Assembly: GCA_947476895.1 (NCBI GenBank)
Contig: CANJRX010000004.1
Span: 85,877 to 149,876, forward strand
Direction of reading: 5' to 3'
DNA: 64,000 bases
Source: Fidelibacterota bacterium
GTDB lineage: Bacteria; Pseudomonadota; Alphaproteobacteria; Rhodospirillales; Rhodospirillaceae
The position numbers and the translations under genes were made by a program. This document shows, piece by piece, positions 16,866-25,117 of the stretch (position 1 is the stretch's first letter; the number at the start of each line of letters is the position of its first letter). The notes beneath the pieces were generated by a model, which searched no databases, was not told where the DNA came from, and saw only the letters and a list, made by a program, of their open reading frames with translations.

Positions 16866-17326
16866 AACGCAATCCTATCGAAACCGTGCTGGGCGCGGTT
16901 GTGCTTGTCGCCGCCGGGATGTTCCTGCTGTTCGCCTATTCCATCGCCGACCTGAAGGCGGTGACGGGCTACGAACTGAAGGCAACCTTCCTGAAGGTCG
17001 GTGGACTTGAGCGCGGCAGCGATGTGCGCATCAGCGGCATCGACGTCGGCACCGTCACCGGCCAGTCCCTCAACCCTGAAACATTTCAGGCTCAGGTCAT
17101 AATGTCGATCAAGCCGGGCGTGACCCTGCCCACGGATACCGAAGCCTCCATCGTCAGCGACGGCCTGTTGGGCGGAAAATATGTCAACCTGGTCCCTGGC
17201 CACGCCAGTGACCGAATTGCCGCCGGCGGCGTTATAGCCAAGACACGCGACTATCAATCGCTGGAAGACCTGGTCGGCCAGATCATCTTCCTCGCGACCA
17301 ACTCAGGTCCCGCCACGCCGCAATGA
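16862..17326 (+). CDS. mlaD: MCE-domain (MlaD-like) protein, second of tandem pair
   Basis: The 154-residue protein has an N-terminal helix (residues 7-26) and an MCE domain with LKATFLKVGGLERGSDVRISGIDVGTV and EASIVSDGLLGGKYVNLVPG. It ends in the SLEDLVGQIIFLA segment typical of alphaproteobacterial MlaD. Of the two tandem copies this is the more canonical, and it is the one usually found between ndufa12 and DUF2155. The start overlaps the previous gene by 4 bp (ATGA), and its own end overlaps the DUF2155 gene in the same way. Confidence 0.87.
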   Translation: MKRNPIETVLGAVVLVAAGMFLLFAYSIADLKAVTGYELKATFLKVGGLERGSDVRISGIDVGTVTGQSLNPETFQAQVIMSIKPGVTLPTDTEASIVSDGLLGGKYVNLVPGHASDRIAAGGVIAKTRDYQSLEDLVGQIIFLATNSGPATPQ

Positions 17327-17718
17327 AAAATATGCTGAAAGTTCTGTGCGCCATTGCCGCGCTGTGTACCCTTGGGGTGAGTGCCGCATCCGCGACCGAT
17401 ATCCCGAAAGACACCATTGTTCTGGGCGGGTTGGATAAGGTGGCGGCGCGCGTGAATACCGTCACGGGCAAGGTTGGATCGCCCGTTACCTTCGGGACGC
17501 TTGAGATTGTCGCCCGCACGTGTGTCAGCCATCCGCCCGAAGAAACCCCAGAAAACGCGGCTTTTCTTGAGATCTTTCAAACTGTCGGCAAAGAAAAACA
17601 GAAGGTTTTCAGCGGCTGGATGTTCGCATCATCTCCAGCGCTCTCGGCGCTGGATCACCCGGTCTACGATATCTGGGTGCTGCGCTGTGAAAACAGCACC
17701 GCTTCCAACTCACCGTAA
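17323..17718 (+). CDS. DUF2155 periplasmic protein
   Basis: The 131-residue protein has a signal peptide (about residues 1-25, ending ASAAS-AT) and the DUF2155 core: LGGLDKVAARVNTVTGKVG, FGTLEIVARTCVSHPPEETPE and VFSGWMFASSPALSALDHPVYDIWVLRC. The two conserved cysteines (in RTCVS and LRCEN) may pair in the periplasm. Function is unknown; in alphaproteobacteria the gene is commonly next to mlaD and aat. It starts by a 4-bp overlap with the MCE gene. Its last 55 bp overlap the convergent aat gene. Confidence 0.88.
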   Translation: MKNMLKVLCAIAALCTLGVSAASATDIPKDTIVLGGLDKVAARVNTVTGKVGSPVTFGTLEIVARTCVSHPPEETPENAAFLEIFQTVGKEKQKVFSGWMFASSPALSALDHPVYDIWVLRCENSTASNSP

Positions 17719-18320
17719 GATAGCGGCCCTTCAAAGCGACCTTGGCGCGTGAGCGCCTGGCTCAGCTGGTCCATATATTCCTGCTGGCTGATCTCGATGG
17801 CGCCAAAGCGCTTCAAGTGATCGGTGATGAACTGCGTGTCGAGCAGGGTGAAGCCGCCCTTCTTCAGAAGGCCGGCGAGATGCGTAAGCGCCACCTTTGA
17901 GGCATCGGTCTCCCGGCTGAACATGCTTTCGCCGAAGAAGGCGGACCCCATCGCCAGGCCATAGACACCGCCGACCAATCGGCCGTCTTTCCACACCTCA
18001 ACGCTGTGCGCCAAGCGGCCGCGGTGCAGTTCATTGAACAACTCAATGATGCGGTCATTGATCCAGGTGTCGGAACGGACGTCGGTGGCTTCGGCGCAGC
18101 CCGCCATGACCCCACTGAAATCCTGATCGACTGTGACGGTAAACGTGCCCTGGCGCAGACGTCTCCGCAGCGACCGCGACACGTGGAACGCATCAAGCGG
18201 CAGCACGCCGCGCAGTTTGGGCTGCACCCAGAACACGTCGCTGGCGCCGCGCGACTTGGCCATGGGAAAGACGCCGTAAGCGTAGGCTTTTAAAACCAGA
18301 TCGGCTGTGATGTCGGTCAA
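17664..18320 (-). CDS. aat: Leucyl/phenylalanyl-tRNA--protein transferase
   Basis: The 218-residue enzyme attaches Leu or Phe from aminoacyl-tRNA to proteins with N-terminal Arg or Lys, marking them for ClpAP degradation. Diagnostic motifs are AYAYGVFPMA, FWVQPKLRGVLPL, RSDTWIND, HSVEVWKDGRLVGGVYGLAMGSAFFGESMFS and LLDTQFITDHLKRFGA. It is the last gene of the aroQ-accB-accC-aat run, 28 bp after accC. Its 3' end overlaps the convergent DUF2155 gene by 55 bp. Confidence 0.94.
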   Translation of the reverse strand: MTDITADLVLKAYAYGVFPMAKSRGASDVFWVQPKLRGVLPLDAFHVSRSLRRRLRQGTFTVTVDQDFSGVMAGCAEATDVRSDTWINDRIIELFNELHRGRLAHSVEVWKDGRLVGGVYGLAMGSAFFGESMFSRETDASKVALTHLAGLLKKGGFTLLDTQFITDHLKRFGAIEISQQEYMDQLSQALTRQGRFEGPLSYGELEAVLFSQRSTQIS

Positions 18321-18348
18321 GGAGTGGACCTCCTAGACCCGCGCGGAC

Positions 18349-19704
18349 CTACTTTGAATCCGCGCTGTTGGCGGCGATGTATTCTTCCAGCCAGCGGATG
18401 TCGTAGTTGCCGTCCATGATGGCCGGTTCGTTCAAAATAGCCACGTGCAGGGGGATCGATGTGTCGATGCCATCGATGACGTACTCGTGTAAGGCCCGGC
18501 GCATGCGCATGACGCATTCCTGGCGGGTGCTCCCTTGCACAATTAGTTTCGCAATCAGGCTATCGTAGTGCGGCGGGATTTTGAAGCCTGAGAAAAGGCC
18601 GGAATCGACACGTACGCGGCGGCCGCCCGGAGCATGGTAGCCCGTGATCAAGCCCGGAGAAGGCGCAAAGGTGCGCGGATTCTCGGCATTGATGCGGCAC
18701 TCCATCGCGCAGCCTTCAAAGGTGATGTCTTTCTGCGCGAAGCCGAGCTCTAAGCCGGAAGCGACGCGGATTTGCTCGCGCACCAAATCGATGCCCGTGA
18801 CCATTTCGGTCACCGGGTGTTCCACCTGCAGGCGGGTGTTCATTTCGATGAAATAGAACTTGCCGTCTTCGTAGAGGAACTCGACCGTGCCGGCGTTGTC
18901 GTAGCCCAGCTTGCGCATGGCCTTGCAGACCACTTCGCCGATCTCATCGCGTTGACCGGCATTGAGCGCGGGCGAGGGGGTCTCTTCGAAAATCTTTTGG
19001 TGGCGGCGTTGCAGCGAGCAATCGCGTTCGCCCAAGTGTACGACGTTGCCGTGCTTGTCGCCCAGCACCTGAATTTCAATGTGCCGCGGACGGCCCAGAT
19101 ACTTTTCCATGTAGACTTCGGCGTTACCAAAGGCTGCTTTGGCTTCGGTGCCGGCGGTCTGGAAAGCTTCGCGCACTTCGTCGCGGTTCTGCGCGACCTT
19201 CATGCCGCGTCCACCGCCACCGGCGCTGGCTTTGATCAAAACGGGATAACCAATGCCGTCGGCGATTGCCACGGCCGCATCGGCGGATTCCACCGCGCCG
19301 TCGGAACCGGGAACGACGGGAATCCCGGCTTCTTTAGCGGTCTTTTTGGCCATGACCTTGTCGCCCATGGTCCGAATGTGGATGGGCGAGGGGCCAATGA
19401 AATTGATGCCGTGATCGGCCACCATTTCCGCGAATTCGGCGTTTTCCGAAAGGAAGCCGTATCCGGGATGGATGGCGTCGGCGTGCGTAATAATGGCAGC
19501 GGATATGATCGCCGCTTTGTTGAGATAGCTGTCGCGGGCTGCTGGCGGACCGATACACACAGACTCATCGGCCAGGCGCACGTGCATAGCTTCGGAGTCA
19601 GCGGTTGAATGCACCGCGACAGACTTGATGCCCATTTCGCGGCAGGCGCGCTGAATACGAAGCGCGATCTCGCCGCGGTTGGCGATGAGGATTTTCTCGA
19701 ACAT
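18349..19704 (-). CDS. accC: Acetyl-CoA carboxylase, biotin carboxylase subunit
   Basis: The 451-residue ATP-grasp enzyme carboxylates biotin on AccB in the first committed step of fatty-acid synthesis. Seen are the N-terminal FEKILIANRGEIALRIQRAC, the glycine-rich lid KASAGGGGRGMKV, HIEIQVLGDKHGNVVHLGERDCS, the metal- and biotin-site stretch EMNTRLQVEHPVTE, and the C-terminal PPHYDSLIAKLIVQG. Length is standard. It follows accB by 15 bp in the same operon. Confidence 0.96.
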   Translation of the reverse strand: MFEKILIANRGEIALRIQRACREMGIKSVAVHSTADSEAMHVRLADESVCIGPPAARDSYLNKAAIISAAIITHADAIHPGYGFLSENAEFAEMVADHGINFIGPSPIHIRTMGDKVMAKKTAKEAGIPVVPGSDGAVESADAAVAIADGIGYPVLIKASAGGGGRGMKVAQNRDEVREAFQTAGTEAKAAFGNAEVYMEKYLGRPRHIEIQVLGDKHGNVVHLGERDCSLQRRHQKIFEETPSPALNAGQRDEIGEVVCKAMRKLGYDNAGTVEFLYEDGKFYFIEMNTRLQVEHPVTEMVTGIDLVREQIRVASGLELGFAQKDITFEGCAMECRINAENPRTFAPSPGLITGYHAPGGRRVRVDSGLFSGFKIPPHYDSLIAKLIVQGSTRQECVMRMRRALHEYVIDGIDTSIPLHVAILNEPAIMDGNYDIRWLEEYIAANSADSK

Positions 19705-19719
19705 TAGATTTGCGTTCGC

Positions 19720-20307
19720 TTACTCAAGGATCAACAAGGGTTCGCCGTACTCGACAGGCGAACCGCTCTCGACCAGGATTTTGACGACTTTGCCGCTGCG
19801 CGTCGCTTTGACGGGATTAAAGGTCTTCATGGCTTCGATCAGGGCCAGGGTCTGGCCGTCGCTGACTTGATCGCCGACTTTAATGAACGGCGCTGCGCCA
19901 GGCTCGGGCAGGAAATAGCAAACGCCGACCATGGGCGACTTTACGGTGCCAGGATGGCTTGCAGGATCTAAGGCTTTGGCCGGAGCCGGTGCGGTGGCTT
20001 CGCCAGCAGGCGCTGCTGCGTAAACCGGCGCGCTGCCCACCATCGGGCCGCCGATGTTGCGAGCAACGCGCACGCGCACGCCTTTAGCGTCGTATTCGAT
20101 TTCAGTCAGGCCGGTTTCATTTAAGACAGCGGCCAACTCGCGCACCAGCACGTCATCGATGCGCGTGGAAGGTTTAGCAGCCTTAGCTGCAGGCTTTGGC
20201 GCTGCGGCAGGTGCCGCTTTCTTTGGCGCGGGAGTGGATTTGGTCGTGGCTTTGGGCGCCGTCTTGGCGGCCGCTTTGCTGGGCTTTTTGCTGTTAGATT
20301 TTTTCAC
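19720..20307 (-). CDS. accB: Acetyl-CoA carboxylase, biotin carboxyl carrier protein
   Basis: The 195-residue protein carries biotin on Lys161 in the EAMKT motif of its C-terminal biotinyl domain. The typical BCCP thumb region ([23 protein letters not shown]) precedes it. The first ~45 residues are a low-complexity Lys/Ala/Pro tail, unusually long for BCCP. After it, [23 protein letters not shown] matches the usual N terminus. An Ala/Pro linker joins the halves. It overlaps aroQ by 4 bp and precedes accC by 15 bp. Confidence 0.95.
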   Translation of the reverse strand: MKKSNSKKPSKAAAKTAPKATTKSTPAPKKAAPAAAPKPAAKAAKPSTRIDDVLVRELAAVLNETGLTEIEYDAKGVRVRVARNIGGPMVGSAPVYAAAPAGEATAPAPAKALDPASHPGTVKSPMVGVCYFLPEPGAAPFIKVGDQVSDGQTLALIEAMKTFNPVKATRSGKVVKILVESGSPVEYGEPLLILE

Positions 20308-20756
20308 GCCGTTTTTGCCTTATTGAGAAGTTGTGCCATGGCGTCTACCGCCAGTTCATAACCTTGCGCGCCGAAGCCGCAGATAACTCCGGTGGCCGCA
20401 CGCGAGACGAAAGAGTGATGGCGAAATTCTTCGCGCTTATAAATGTTCGAAAGGTGCACTTCGATCACGGGCAGGCCTGAGGCCAAAAGCGCATCGAGAA
20501 TGGCGACCGAGGTGTGCGTATAAGCCGCAGCGTTGATAATGATGCCGGCGGCGGTCGTACGTGCGCCTTGAATCCAGGACACCAGTTCGCCTTCTTCGTT
20601 GCTCTGGCGGAAGTCGGCTTCGAGGCCGTGCCCTGTAGCGCGCGCGGACGCGAGGGCGCGGATATCCTCAAGCGAGGTACGCCCGTAAATGTCCGGCTCC
20701 CGCTGCCCCAATAAATTGAGGTTCGGGCCGTTCAGGATCAAAATGACACGGCTCAA
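20304..20756 (-). CDS. aroQ: Type II 3-dehydroquinate dehydratase
   Basis: The 150-residue dodecameric enzyme dehydrates 3-dehydroquinate to 3-dehydroshikimate in the shikimate pathway. Seen are the N-terminal [19 protein letters not shown] with the catalytic Tyr, the conserved [18 protein letters not shown], and the substrate-binding [19 protein letters not shown] with the catalytic His. The ATG at 20754-20756 begins the family N terminus. It is first in the aroQ-accB-accC-aat run. The 257-bp gap to thiS upstream contains no gene or riboswitch that I recognise. Confidence 0.95.
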   Translation of the reverse strand: MSRVILILNGPNLNLLGQREPDIYGRTSLEDIRALASARATGHGLEADFRQSNEEGELVSWIQGARTTAAGIIINAAAYTHTSVAILDALLASGLPVIEVHLSNIYKREEFRHHSFVSRAATGVICGFGAQGYELAVDAMAQLLNKAKTA

Positions 20757-21013
20757 GCGACGAATTTCCTACCCGGCTCTAGCTTCGCGGTCTTTTACCT
20801 AACCGTCTTGGCCTTAACGTCTTCTTATTAGCGTCACAGGGATACACCAGCCCCGCCCCCAGGGCAACCGGCGCAATTAACGGCCAGGGGCCAAAAAGTC
20901 TTTTATTCACACGGGCTTGCCGGCCCCCTCGACCTCTTCGCCATTGTTACCTATAAGGGCGTGGTCGCTTAACAACGGCTGGCCTGATCCGGCCCTTAAA
21001 GTTGCGTTTTTTA

Positions 21014-21223
21014 ATGCAAATCGTCCTGAACGGTGAACCTCGCGCCTTGGCCCCGGAAACGTCGGTTGCCGGCCTCCTGAAAGAGCTGGGCATCGATGTC
21101 CGCAAGGTGGCTGTCGAACGCAATCTCGAGATTGTGCCAAAGTCGACCTTCGAGACCACCACGCTCGGCGACGGCGACCGGTTGGAAATCGTGCACTTTA
21201 TTGGCGGCGGCCAAGGGAAATAG
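21014..21223 (+). CDS. thiS: Sulfur carrier protein ThiS
   Basis: The 69-residue ubiquitin-fold protein carries sulfur as a C-terminal thiocarboxylate for thiazole synthesis. The ATG at 21014 starts MQIVLNGEP, the family N terminus. The end reads IVHFIGGGQGK. ThiS normally terminates at Gly-Gly, so three extra residues (QGK) follow the diglycine here. If real, they must be removed before adenylation or the GG usage differs. The gene is followed by thiG after 6 bp. Confidence 0.85.
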   Translation: MQIVLNGEPRALAPETSVAGLLKELGIDVRKVAVERNLEIVPKSTFETTTLGDGDRLEIVHFIGGGQGK

Positions 21224-21229
21224 AAGCTG

Positions 21230-22021
21230 ATGGACGGCAATCAGAAAACCACTGACGATTTTTTCGAAGTGGCGGGCCGCCGTTTCCACTCGCGGCTGTT
21301 GGTCGGCACCGGCAAGTACAAAGATTTTGTCGAGACGCGCGAAGCGATTGAAGCCTCGGGTGCTGAGATCGTGACCGTGGCCGTGCGCCGCGTGAATATC
21401 TCTGATCCGAAACAGCCCATGCTGATGGATTTCGTCGATCCGAAAAAATACACCTACCTGCCCAACACGGCCGGTTGTTATGCCGCCCAGGATGCCGTGC
21501 GGACGCTACGTCTCGCGCGCGAAGCCGGCGGCTGGAATTTGGTGAAGCTGGAAGTGCTCGGCGACCAGAAGACGCTCTATCCCAACATGGTCGAAACCTT
21601 GAGCGCCGCCGAAGCTTTGATCAAGGACGGCTTCGATGTGATGGTTTATTGCAGCGACGATCCGATCATGGCCAAGACGCTCGAAGATATGGGCTGCTGC
21701 GCCATCATGCCGCTGGGTTCGCTGATTGGCTCAGGGCTTGGCATCCAGAGCCCTGTGAATATCCGCCTCATCGTTGAGCAATCAAAAGTCCCCGTTCTGG
21801 TGGATGCCGGTGTGGGTACAGCGTCGGATGCTGCTATCGCCATGGAGCTGGGCTGCGACGGCGTGCTTATGAACACCGCCATCGCTGCGGCGAAAGACCC
21901 CATCCGTATGGCGCGCGCCATGAAGCTGGCCGTGGAATCAGGTCGCCTTTCGTACCTTGCAGGCCGTATGCCGCGCAAACTTTACGCCGATCCGTCGTCG
22001 CCACTTGGTGGCCTGATCTAG
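21230..22021 (+). CDS. thiG: Thiazole synthase
   Basis: The 263-residue (beta/alpha)8 enzyme forms the thiazole ring of thiamine from ThiS thiocarboxylate, dehydroglycine and deoxyxylulose phosphate. Seen are [55 protein letters not shown] with the Schiff-base Lys, the phosphate-binding [13 protein letters not shown], and [31 protein letters not shown]. The length is standard. It forms an operon with thiS. No TPP riboswitch was recognised upstream. Confidence 0.96.
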   Translation: MDGNQKTTDDFFEVAGRRFHSRLLVGTGKYKDFVETREAIEASGAEIVTVAVRRVNISDPKQPMLMDFVDPKKYTYLPNTAGCYAAQDAVRTLRLAREAGGWNLVKLEVLGDQKTLYPNMVETLSAAEALIKDGFDVMVYCSDDPIMAKTLEDMGCCAIMPLGSLIGSGLGIQSPVNIRLIVEQSKVPVLVDAGVGTASDAAIAMELGCDGVLMNTAIAAAKDPIRMARAMKLAVESGRLSYLAGRMPRKLYADPSSPLGGLI

Positions 22022-22043
22022 GAGAGCTGCAATCCGCTTCGAT

Positions 22044-22760
22044 GTGCGCACTTGGTTAGAGGATCAAAACCCTCACTTCCTGCGCAGTGTCGGGGGCTCG
22101 GCCATCGTCCATGTGCTGTTCATCCTCGCGCTGATCTTTTTTCGTATTCCACCCACCCCGCCCATACCTGCAGACCCGGCTTTGGTGATCGATCTGGTCG
22201 AGGATCAACCGCTGCCGACGATAGATCCGTCGTCGGCCGCGAGCGCAAAGCCGCTCGCCTCCTTACAACCCGGCCCAAGTGCCGCGCGCACGGCGGATAA
22301 GCCGAAAGACCGCTCGGTCGTGCTGCGCGAATTATTTACCCTGGTCGAAAAAGCGCACGAGCCGGTGCCGGTTGTGGTCGGCGCACCCGAGGCCGCGAGC
22401 ACATTTACGCCAAGCCTCGACAGCGGGCAGCCCGACGGTGCGCTTGGTCAGCCGGGTAATGCGAAGCTGAAGGATTACATCCGCGCGCAAATCGAACGCC
22501 GTTGGCAGATTGCGGCCAACAATCCGGGACGCGCGGTTTGGGTGGTTTCGCTGCGCTTGGTAATGGAGCCGGATGGCAGTGTTGCCAACGCCGAAGTGCT
22601 GCTCGATCCGCGCCACAGCGAAGATAAGCAGTATCTAGCGGTGGCAAAAAGCGCACGCGATGCCGCGCTGTTATCCTCGCCGCTGCGTATGCCGATCGGC
22701 ATTCCGGCAGCGCCGCGTGAAATTGTGCTCGATCTCGACAGCCGCGAAGCTACGCACTAA
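22044..22760 (+). CDS. TolA/TonB-like energy-transducer protein
   Basis: The 238-residue protein has one N-terminal transmembrane helix (about residues 16-34, VGGSAIVHVLFILALIFF) and a proline-rich stretch (RIPPTPPIPADP). A periplasmic spacer follows. The C-terminal domain resembles TolA/TonB (YIRAQIERRWQIA, then VSLRLVMEPDGSVANAEVL). This suggests a trans-envelope energy or Tol-Pal link, but no ExbBD/TolQR genes are nearby. The start is the GTG at 22044; the overlapping ATG at 22042 is in another frame. It ends 4 bp inside the convergent SUMF1-like gene. Confidence 0.65.
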   Translation: MRTWLEDQNPHFLRSVGGSAIVHVLFILALIFFRIPPTPPIPADPALVIDLVEDQPLPTIDPSSAASAKPLASLQPGPSAARTADKPKDRSVVLRELFTLVEKAHEPVPVVVGAPEAASTFTPSLDSGQPDGALGQPGNAKLKDYIRAQIERRWQIAANNPGRAVWVVSLRLVMEPDGSVANAEVLLDPRHSEDKQYLAVAKSARDAALLSSPLRMPIGIPAAPREIVLDLDSREATH

Positions 22761-24025
22761 GGCACGTCACGCGCGACGCGAAATCCGACATAGCTGAACA
22801 AATCGAAATCGTGCCCGCCGACCTGGGCCTTGCCGCGCGCCGCCGCGCGGATGAACACCGGCAGATTGCTCCACGAGCCGCCACGGATGACCCGCCGGCT
22901 GCAATCGCCTGTGGTCCAGGGGCTGCCGTCGGTGGGCGCGCCGGTGTAACTCTCGTTCCAGCAATCTGCTGTCCATTGCCAGACATTGCCGAGCATGTCG
23001 TAAAGCCCAAACGGATTAGGCCCGAAGCTGCCCGATGGTGCGATCAGCGCGTTATCCCACGTGCTGCCGCAGCCATGACAGTTGGCGTTGTTGATGCCGA
23101 CGGTTTCACCCCACCAGCGGCTGGTCGTGGTATTGGCGCGGGCCGCGTATTCCCACTCCGCTTCACTGGGCAGACGATAGTGCCCGCCAACTTTGCGGTT
23201 AAGCCACGCTAGATAAGCCTCGACGTCCTTCACGTTGACACAGATGGCAGGCTGTTCGCGCAAATCGGCAGAGCCGGGTGGATAGACCAGGCCGTGACCC
23301 AACGAGCGCCAGGATTTATCCATGATGGTGTCGCAAGGGGCGGGCTGATATCCGGTCTCGGCCAGAAATTCCGTGAACTCCTTCTCGGTCACGTCGAGGC
23401 GTCCCAGCGCGAAGCTGTGCACGGCGACCATGTGTTGCGGTCCCTCGGAATCAAAGCGGCCGCGTTCGGTTAGCGGACTGCCCATATTCAAGCGCCCCGC
23501 CGGAATGACCACCATCTCGGGACACTCAGGACATTCGCGAAAGATCGCACCGGCGCGCGTCGGCAATGTTGAAGCAGGCGCATCAGCGCGCGGAATAACC
23601 GCAGCGCCACCCAACGCACTGATGAGGTCTGCGACCTGCTTCCTATCCTTGGCTTGAGGTGCGGCGCGCAAGTACAGCGCGAAGGCGTAGCTTGCCGCCA
23701 TATCGTGCCCGCCGCTGGCTAGTTGCTGGCCGCGCCGGAACTGATACTCCGCTACCCAAGGCGCTGCGCGCGCAGCTTTGTCGAACGCGGCCGCAGCGGC
23801 TGCATCGAGGGCGGCTGCAGGAATTTCAGGTGTCGTGTTCAGTTGCCGCGCTGCGTCGATGACTTGCGCCATGGCCGTGAACTCGGCCTGGCTCTCGGGA
23901 GCGGTGTCCGTGACCGCAGCCATATCTGCATCAAGCGCAGGCTCAGCCGCGGACGCCCCAACAACGATGAACATCACCGCCAGCAGCACGGCGCCGCAAC
24001 TCAACTGTCGCATTTGAGAAAACAT
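22757..24025 (-). CDS. Exported SUMF1/FGE-domain protein without the catalytic cysteines
   Basis: The 422-residue protein has a signal peptide (to about residue 27) and an Ala-rich helical region that may be TPR-like (residues 80-130, AEYQFRRGQQLASGGHDMAASYAFALYLRAA). The C-terminal half is formylglycine-generating-enzyme-like: MVVIPAGRLNMGSPLTERG, YRLPSEAEWEYAARANT, FGLYDMLGNVWQWTADCW and RVIRGGSWSNLPVFIRAAARG. True FGE has two active cysteines after the GGS motif; here that region has none. It is therefore more likely a binding or scaffold protein than a sulfatase activator. Other cysteines (NCHGCGS) may bind metal or form disulfides. Confidence 0.82.
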   Translation of the reverse strand: MFSQMRQLSCGAVLLAVMFIVVGASAAEPALDADMAAVTDTAPESQAEFTAMAQVIDAARQLNTTPEIPAAALDAAAAAAFDKAARAAPWVAEYQFRRGQQLASGGHDMAASYAFALYLRAAPQAKDRKQVADLISALGGAAVIPRADAPASTLPTRAGAIFRECPECPEMVVIPAGRLNMGSPLTERGRFDSEGPQHMVAVHSFALGRLDVTEKEFTEFLAETGYQPAPCDTIMDKSWRSLGHGLVYPPGSADLREQPAICVNVKDVEAYLAWLNRKVGGHYRLPSEAEWEYAARANTTTSRWWGETVGINNANCHGCGSTWDNALIAPSGSFGPNPFGLYDMLGNVWQWTADCWNESYTGAPTDGSPWTTGDCSRRVIRGGSWSNLPVFIRAAARGKAQVGGHDFDLFSYVGFRVARDVP

Positions 24026-24118
24026 GCTCAGGCCCCAGTGAAACCGCCCGCATTATGGCAGTCCCAGAAACCCGGTCTCCTTATTTAACTGCCATGTTAC
24101 AGAATACGCAGCAGACGG

Positions 24119-24325
24119 TTAGGTTTCTGCGCGGAACTCCAGCAGGTCACCCGGCTGGCAGGCGAGGGCGGCACAAATTTTCTCCAGCGTCTCGAAACGT
24201 ACACCCTTCACTTTGCCTGATTTCAGAAGCGATAGATTGGCTTCGGTGATGCCGATGCGCTCAGCCAACTCTTTGGAGCGCATCTTGCGCTTCGCCAGCA
24301 TGACGTCTAACTGAACGACAATCAT
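24119..24325 (-). CDS. XRE-family (Cro/CI-type) small HTH regulator
   Basis: The 68-residue protein is a single helix-turn-helix of the YozG-like type: LAKRKMRSKELAERIGITEANLSLLKSGKVKGVRFETLEKICAALACQPGDLL. The start ATG overlaps the stop of the upstream DUF2975 gene by one base (TAATG), a translationally coupled pair. Small XRE proteins of this kind usually regulate their own membrane-protein operon. An 8-bp inverted repeat (ATGGCAGT 24055-24062 / ACTGCCAT 24088-24095) follows the gene. Confidence 0.88.
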   Translation of the reverse strand: MIVVQLDVMLAKRKMRSKELAERIGITEANLSLLKSGKVKGVRFETLEKICAALACQPGDLLEFRAET

Positions 24326-24825
24326 TAGATGATGCTCGCATTATCGTCGGCGATGCGGCGTGCTTCAGCCATGACATAAGCTGTGACATAGGCCGCGATG
24401 CCCACAATGAGAAGGACAGGGCGTGGGGGTATGATGCCTGCGACGATAAGCCATAGTGCAGTCGTGCGTATCCGTTCGATGGTCGATGCGGAAAATACTT
24501 CGCCCCGAGCGAAATGCCTGAACACGCGCTGGGCGCTATGAAAGACCGCTACTATGGGAACGAAAACCACAACCACGATCCCAAGGCCGCCGACGCGGCC
24601 CCAAATTGGTACGGTGATGGGTTCGGGAGTGATCCCTTGAATAAAGTTCTTAGCTACGCCGACGCTCTCGGGCCAAACGGACACCGCGGATATGACGACG
24701 AGAAATGCCAATGTGGCCCAATAACCGACTGAAAATAAGAACGCGAGGATTTGGCTCCAGGCGCGTGCCTTATCGAACTCCGGCGATAACTGCGGATTAG
24801 GGGGAATGGAGAGGACTTCGCCCAT
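24325..24825 (-). CDS. DUF2975 membrane protein
   Basis: The 166-residue protein has four hydrophobic helices (about residues 25-45, 75-95, 123-140 and 142-160) and the DUF2975 pattern VFRHFARGEVFSASTIERIRTTALWLI. The start at 24825 is preferred because AAGGAG lies 6 bp upstream; an in-frame ATG at 24840 is the other candidate. It precedes and overlaps the XRE gene. The 292-bp gap to flgE holds an AT-rich inverted repeat (ATTATT 24872-24877 / AATAAT 24885-24890) that could be the promoter-operator of this pair. Confidence 0.8.
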   Translation of the reverse strand: MGEVLSIPPNPQLSPEFDKARAWSQILAFLFSVGYWATLAFLVVISAVSVWPESVGVAKNFIQGITPEPITVPIWGRVGGLGIVVVVFVPIVAVFHSAQRVFRHFARGEVFSASTIERIRTTALWLIVAGIIPPRPVLLIVGIAAYVTAYVMAEARRIADDNASII

Positions 24826-25029
24826 CGATAACTCCTTCATAGGTGTTGGAGGCACCATACCAGGATAATAGATTATTTCAATACAATAATTAAATACTGT
24901 CTTATATCGTGGGTCGCTAAGTCCGCGCTCGGCAGCATTTGCCGGGTGTACTGGGCGATTTCCGCCCAAATTTCCTGATGTGAGCTTCCGAGCAAAGGCT
25001 AAGGCGTTGATTACTCTCGCGGTAATTCA

Positions 25030-25045
25030 TGGCACGCGCCTTGCT
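25030..25045 (+). promoter_or_regulatory. Sigma-54 promoter of the flgE-like gene
   Basis: TGGCACG (25030-25036), four bases, then TTGCT (25041-25045) is an exact match to the -24/-12 consensus TGGCACG-N4-TTGCW. Transcription would start near 25057, about 60 bp before the flgE ATG. A short hairpin (TGGGCG 24952-24957 / CGCCCA 24963-24968), about 75 bp upstream, is at a distance where an activator of the NtrC/FlbD type could bind. Confidence 0.85.
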
Positions 25046-25117
25046 TATCACTCCCTGAACGCCACCCGTACGCTTTTGGGATGGCGATATAAAACACGTG
25101 ACGTGGAGTGAGTTGCG

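Noticed and set aside
20930..21013. CCTGATCCGG before thiS resembles part of a TPP riboswitch
   Set aside because: The other conserved parts (CTGAGA and the matching P1/P3 stems) are not visible, so the match is to one short segment only.
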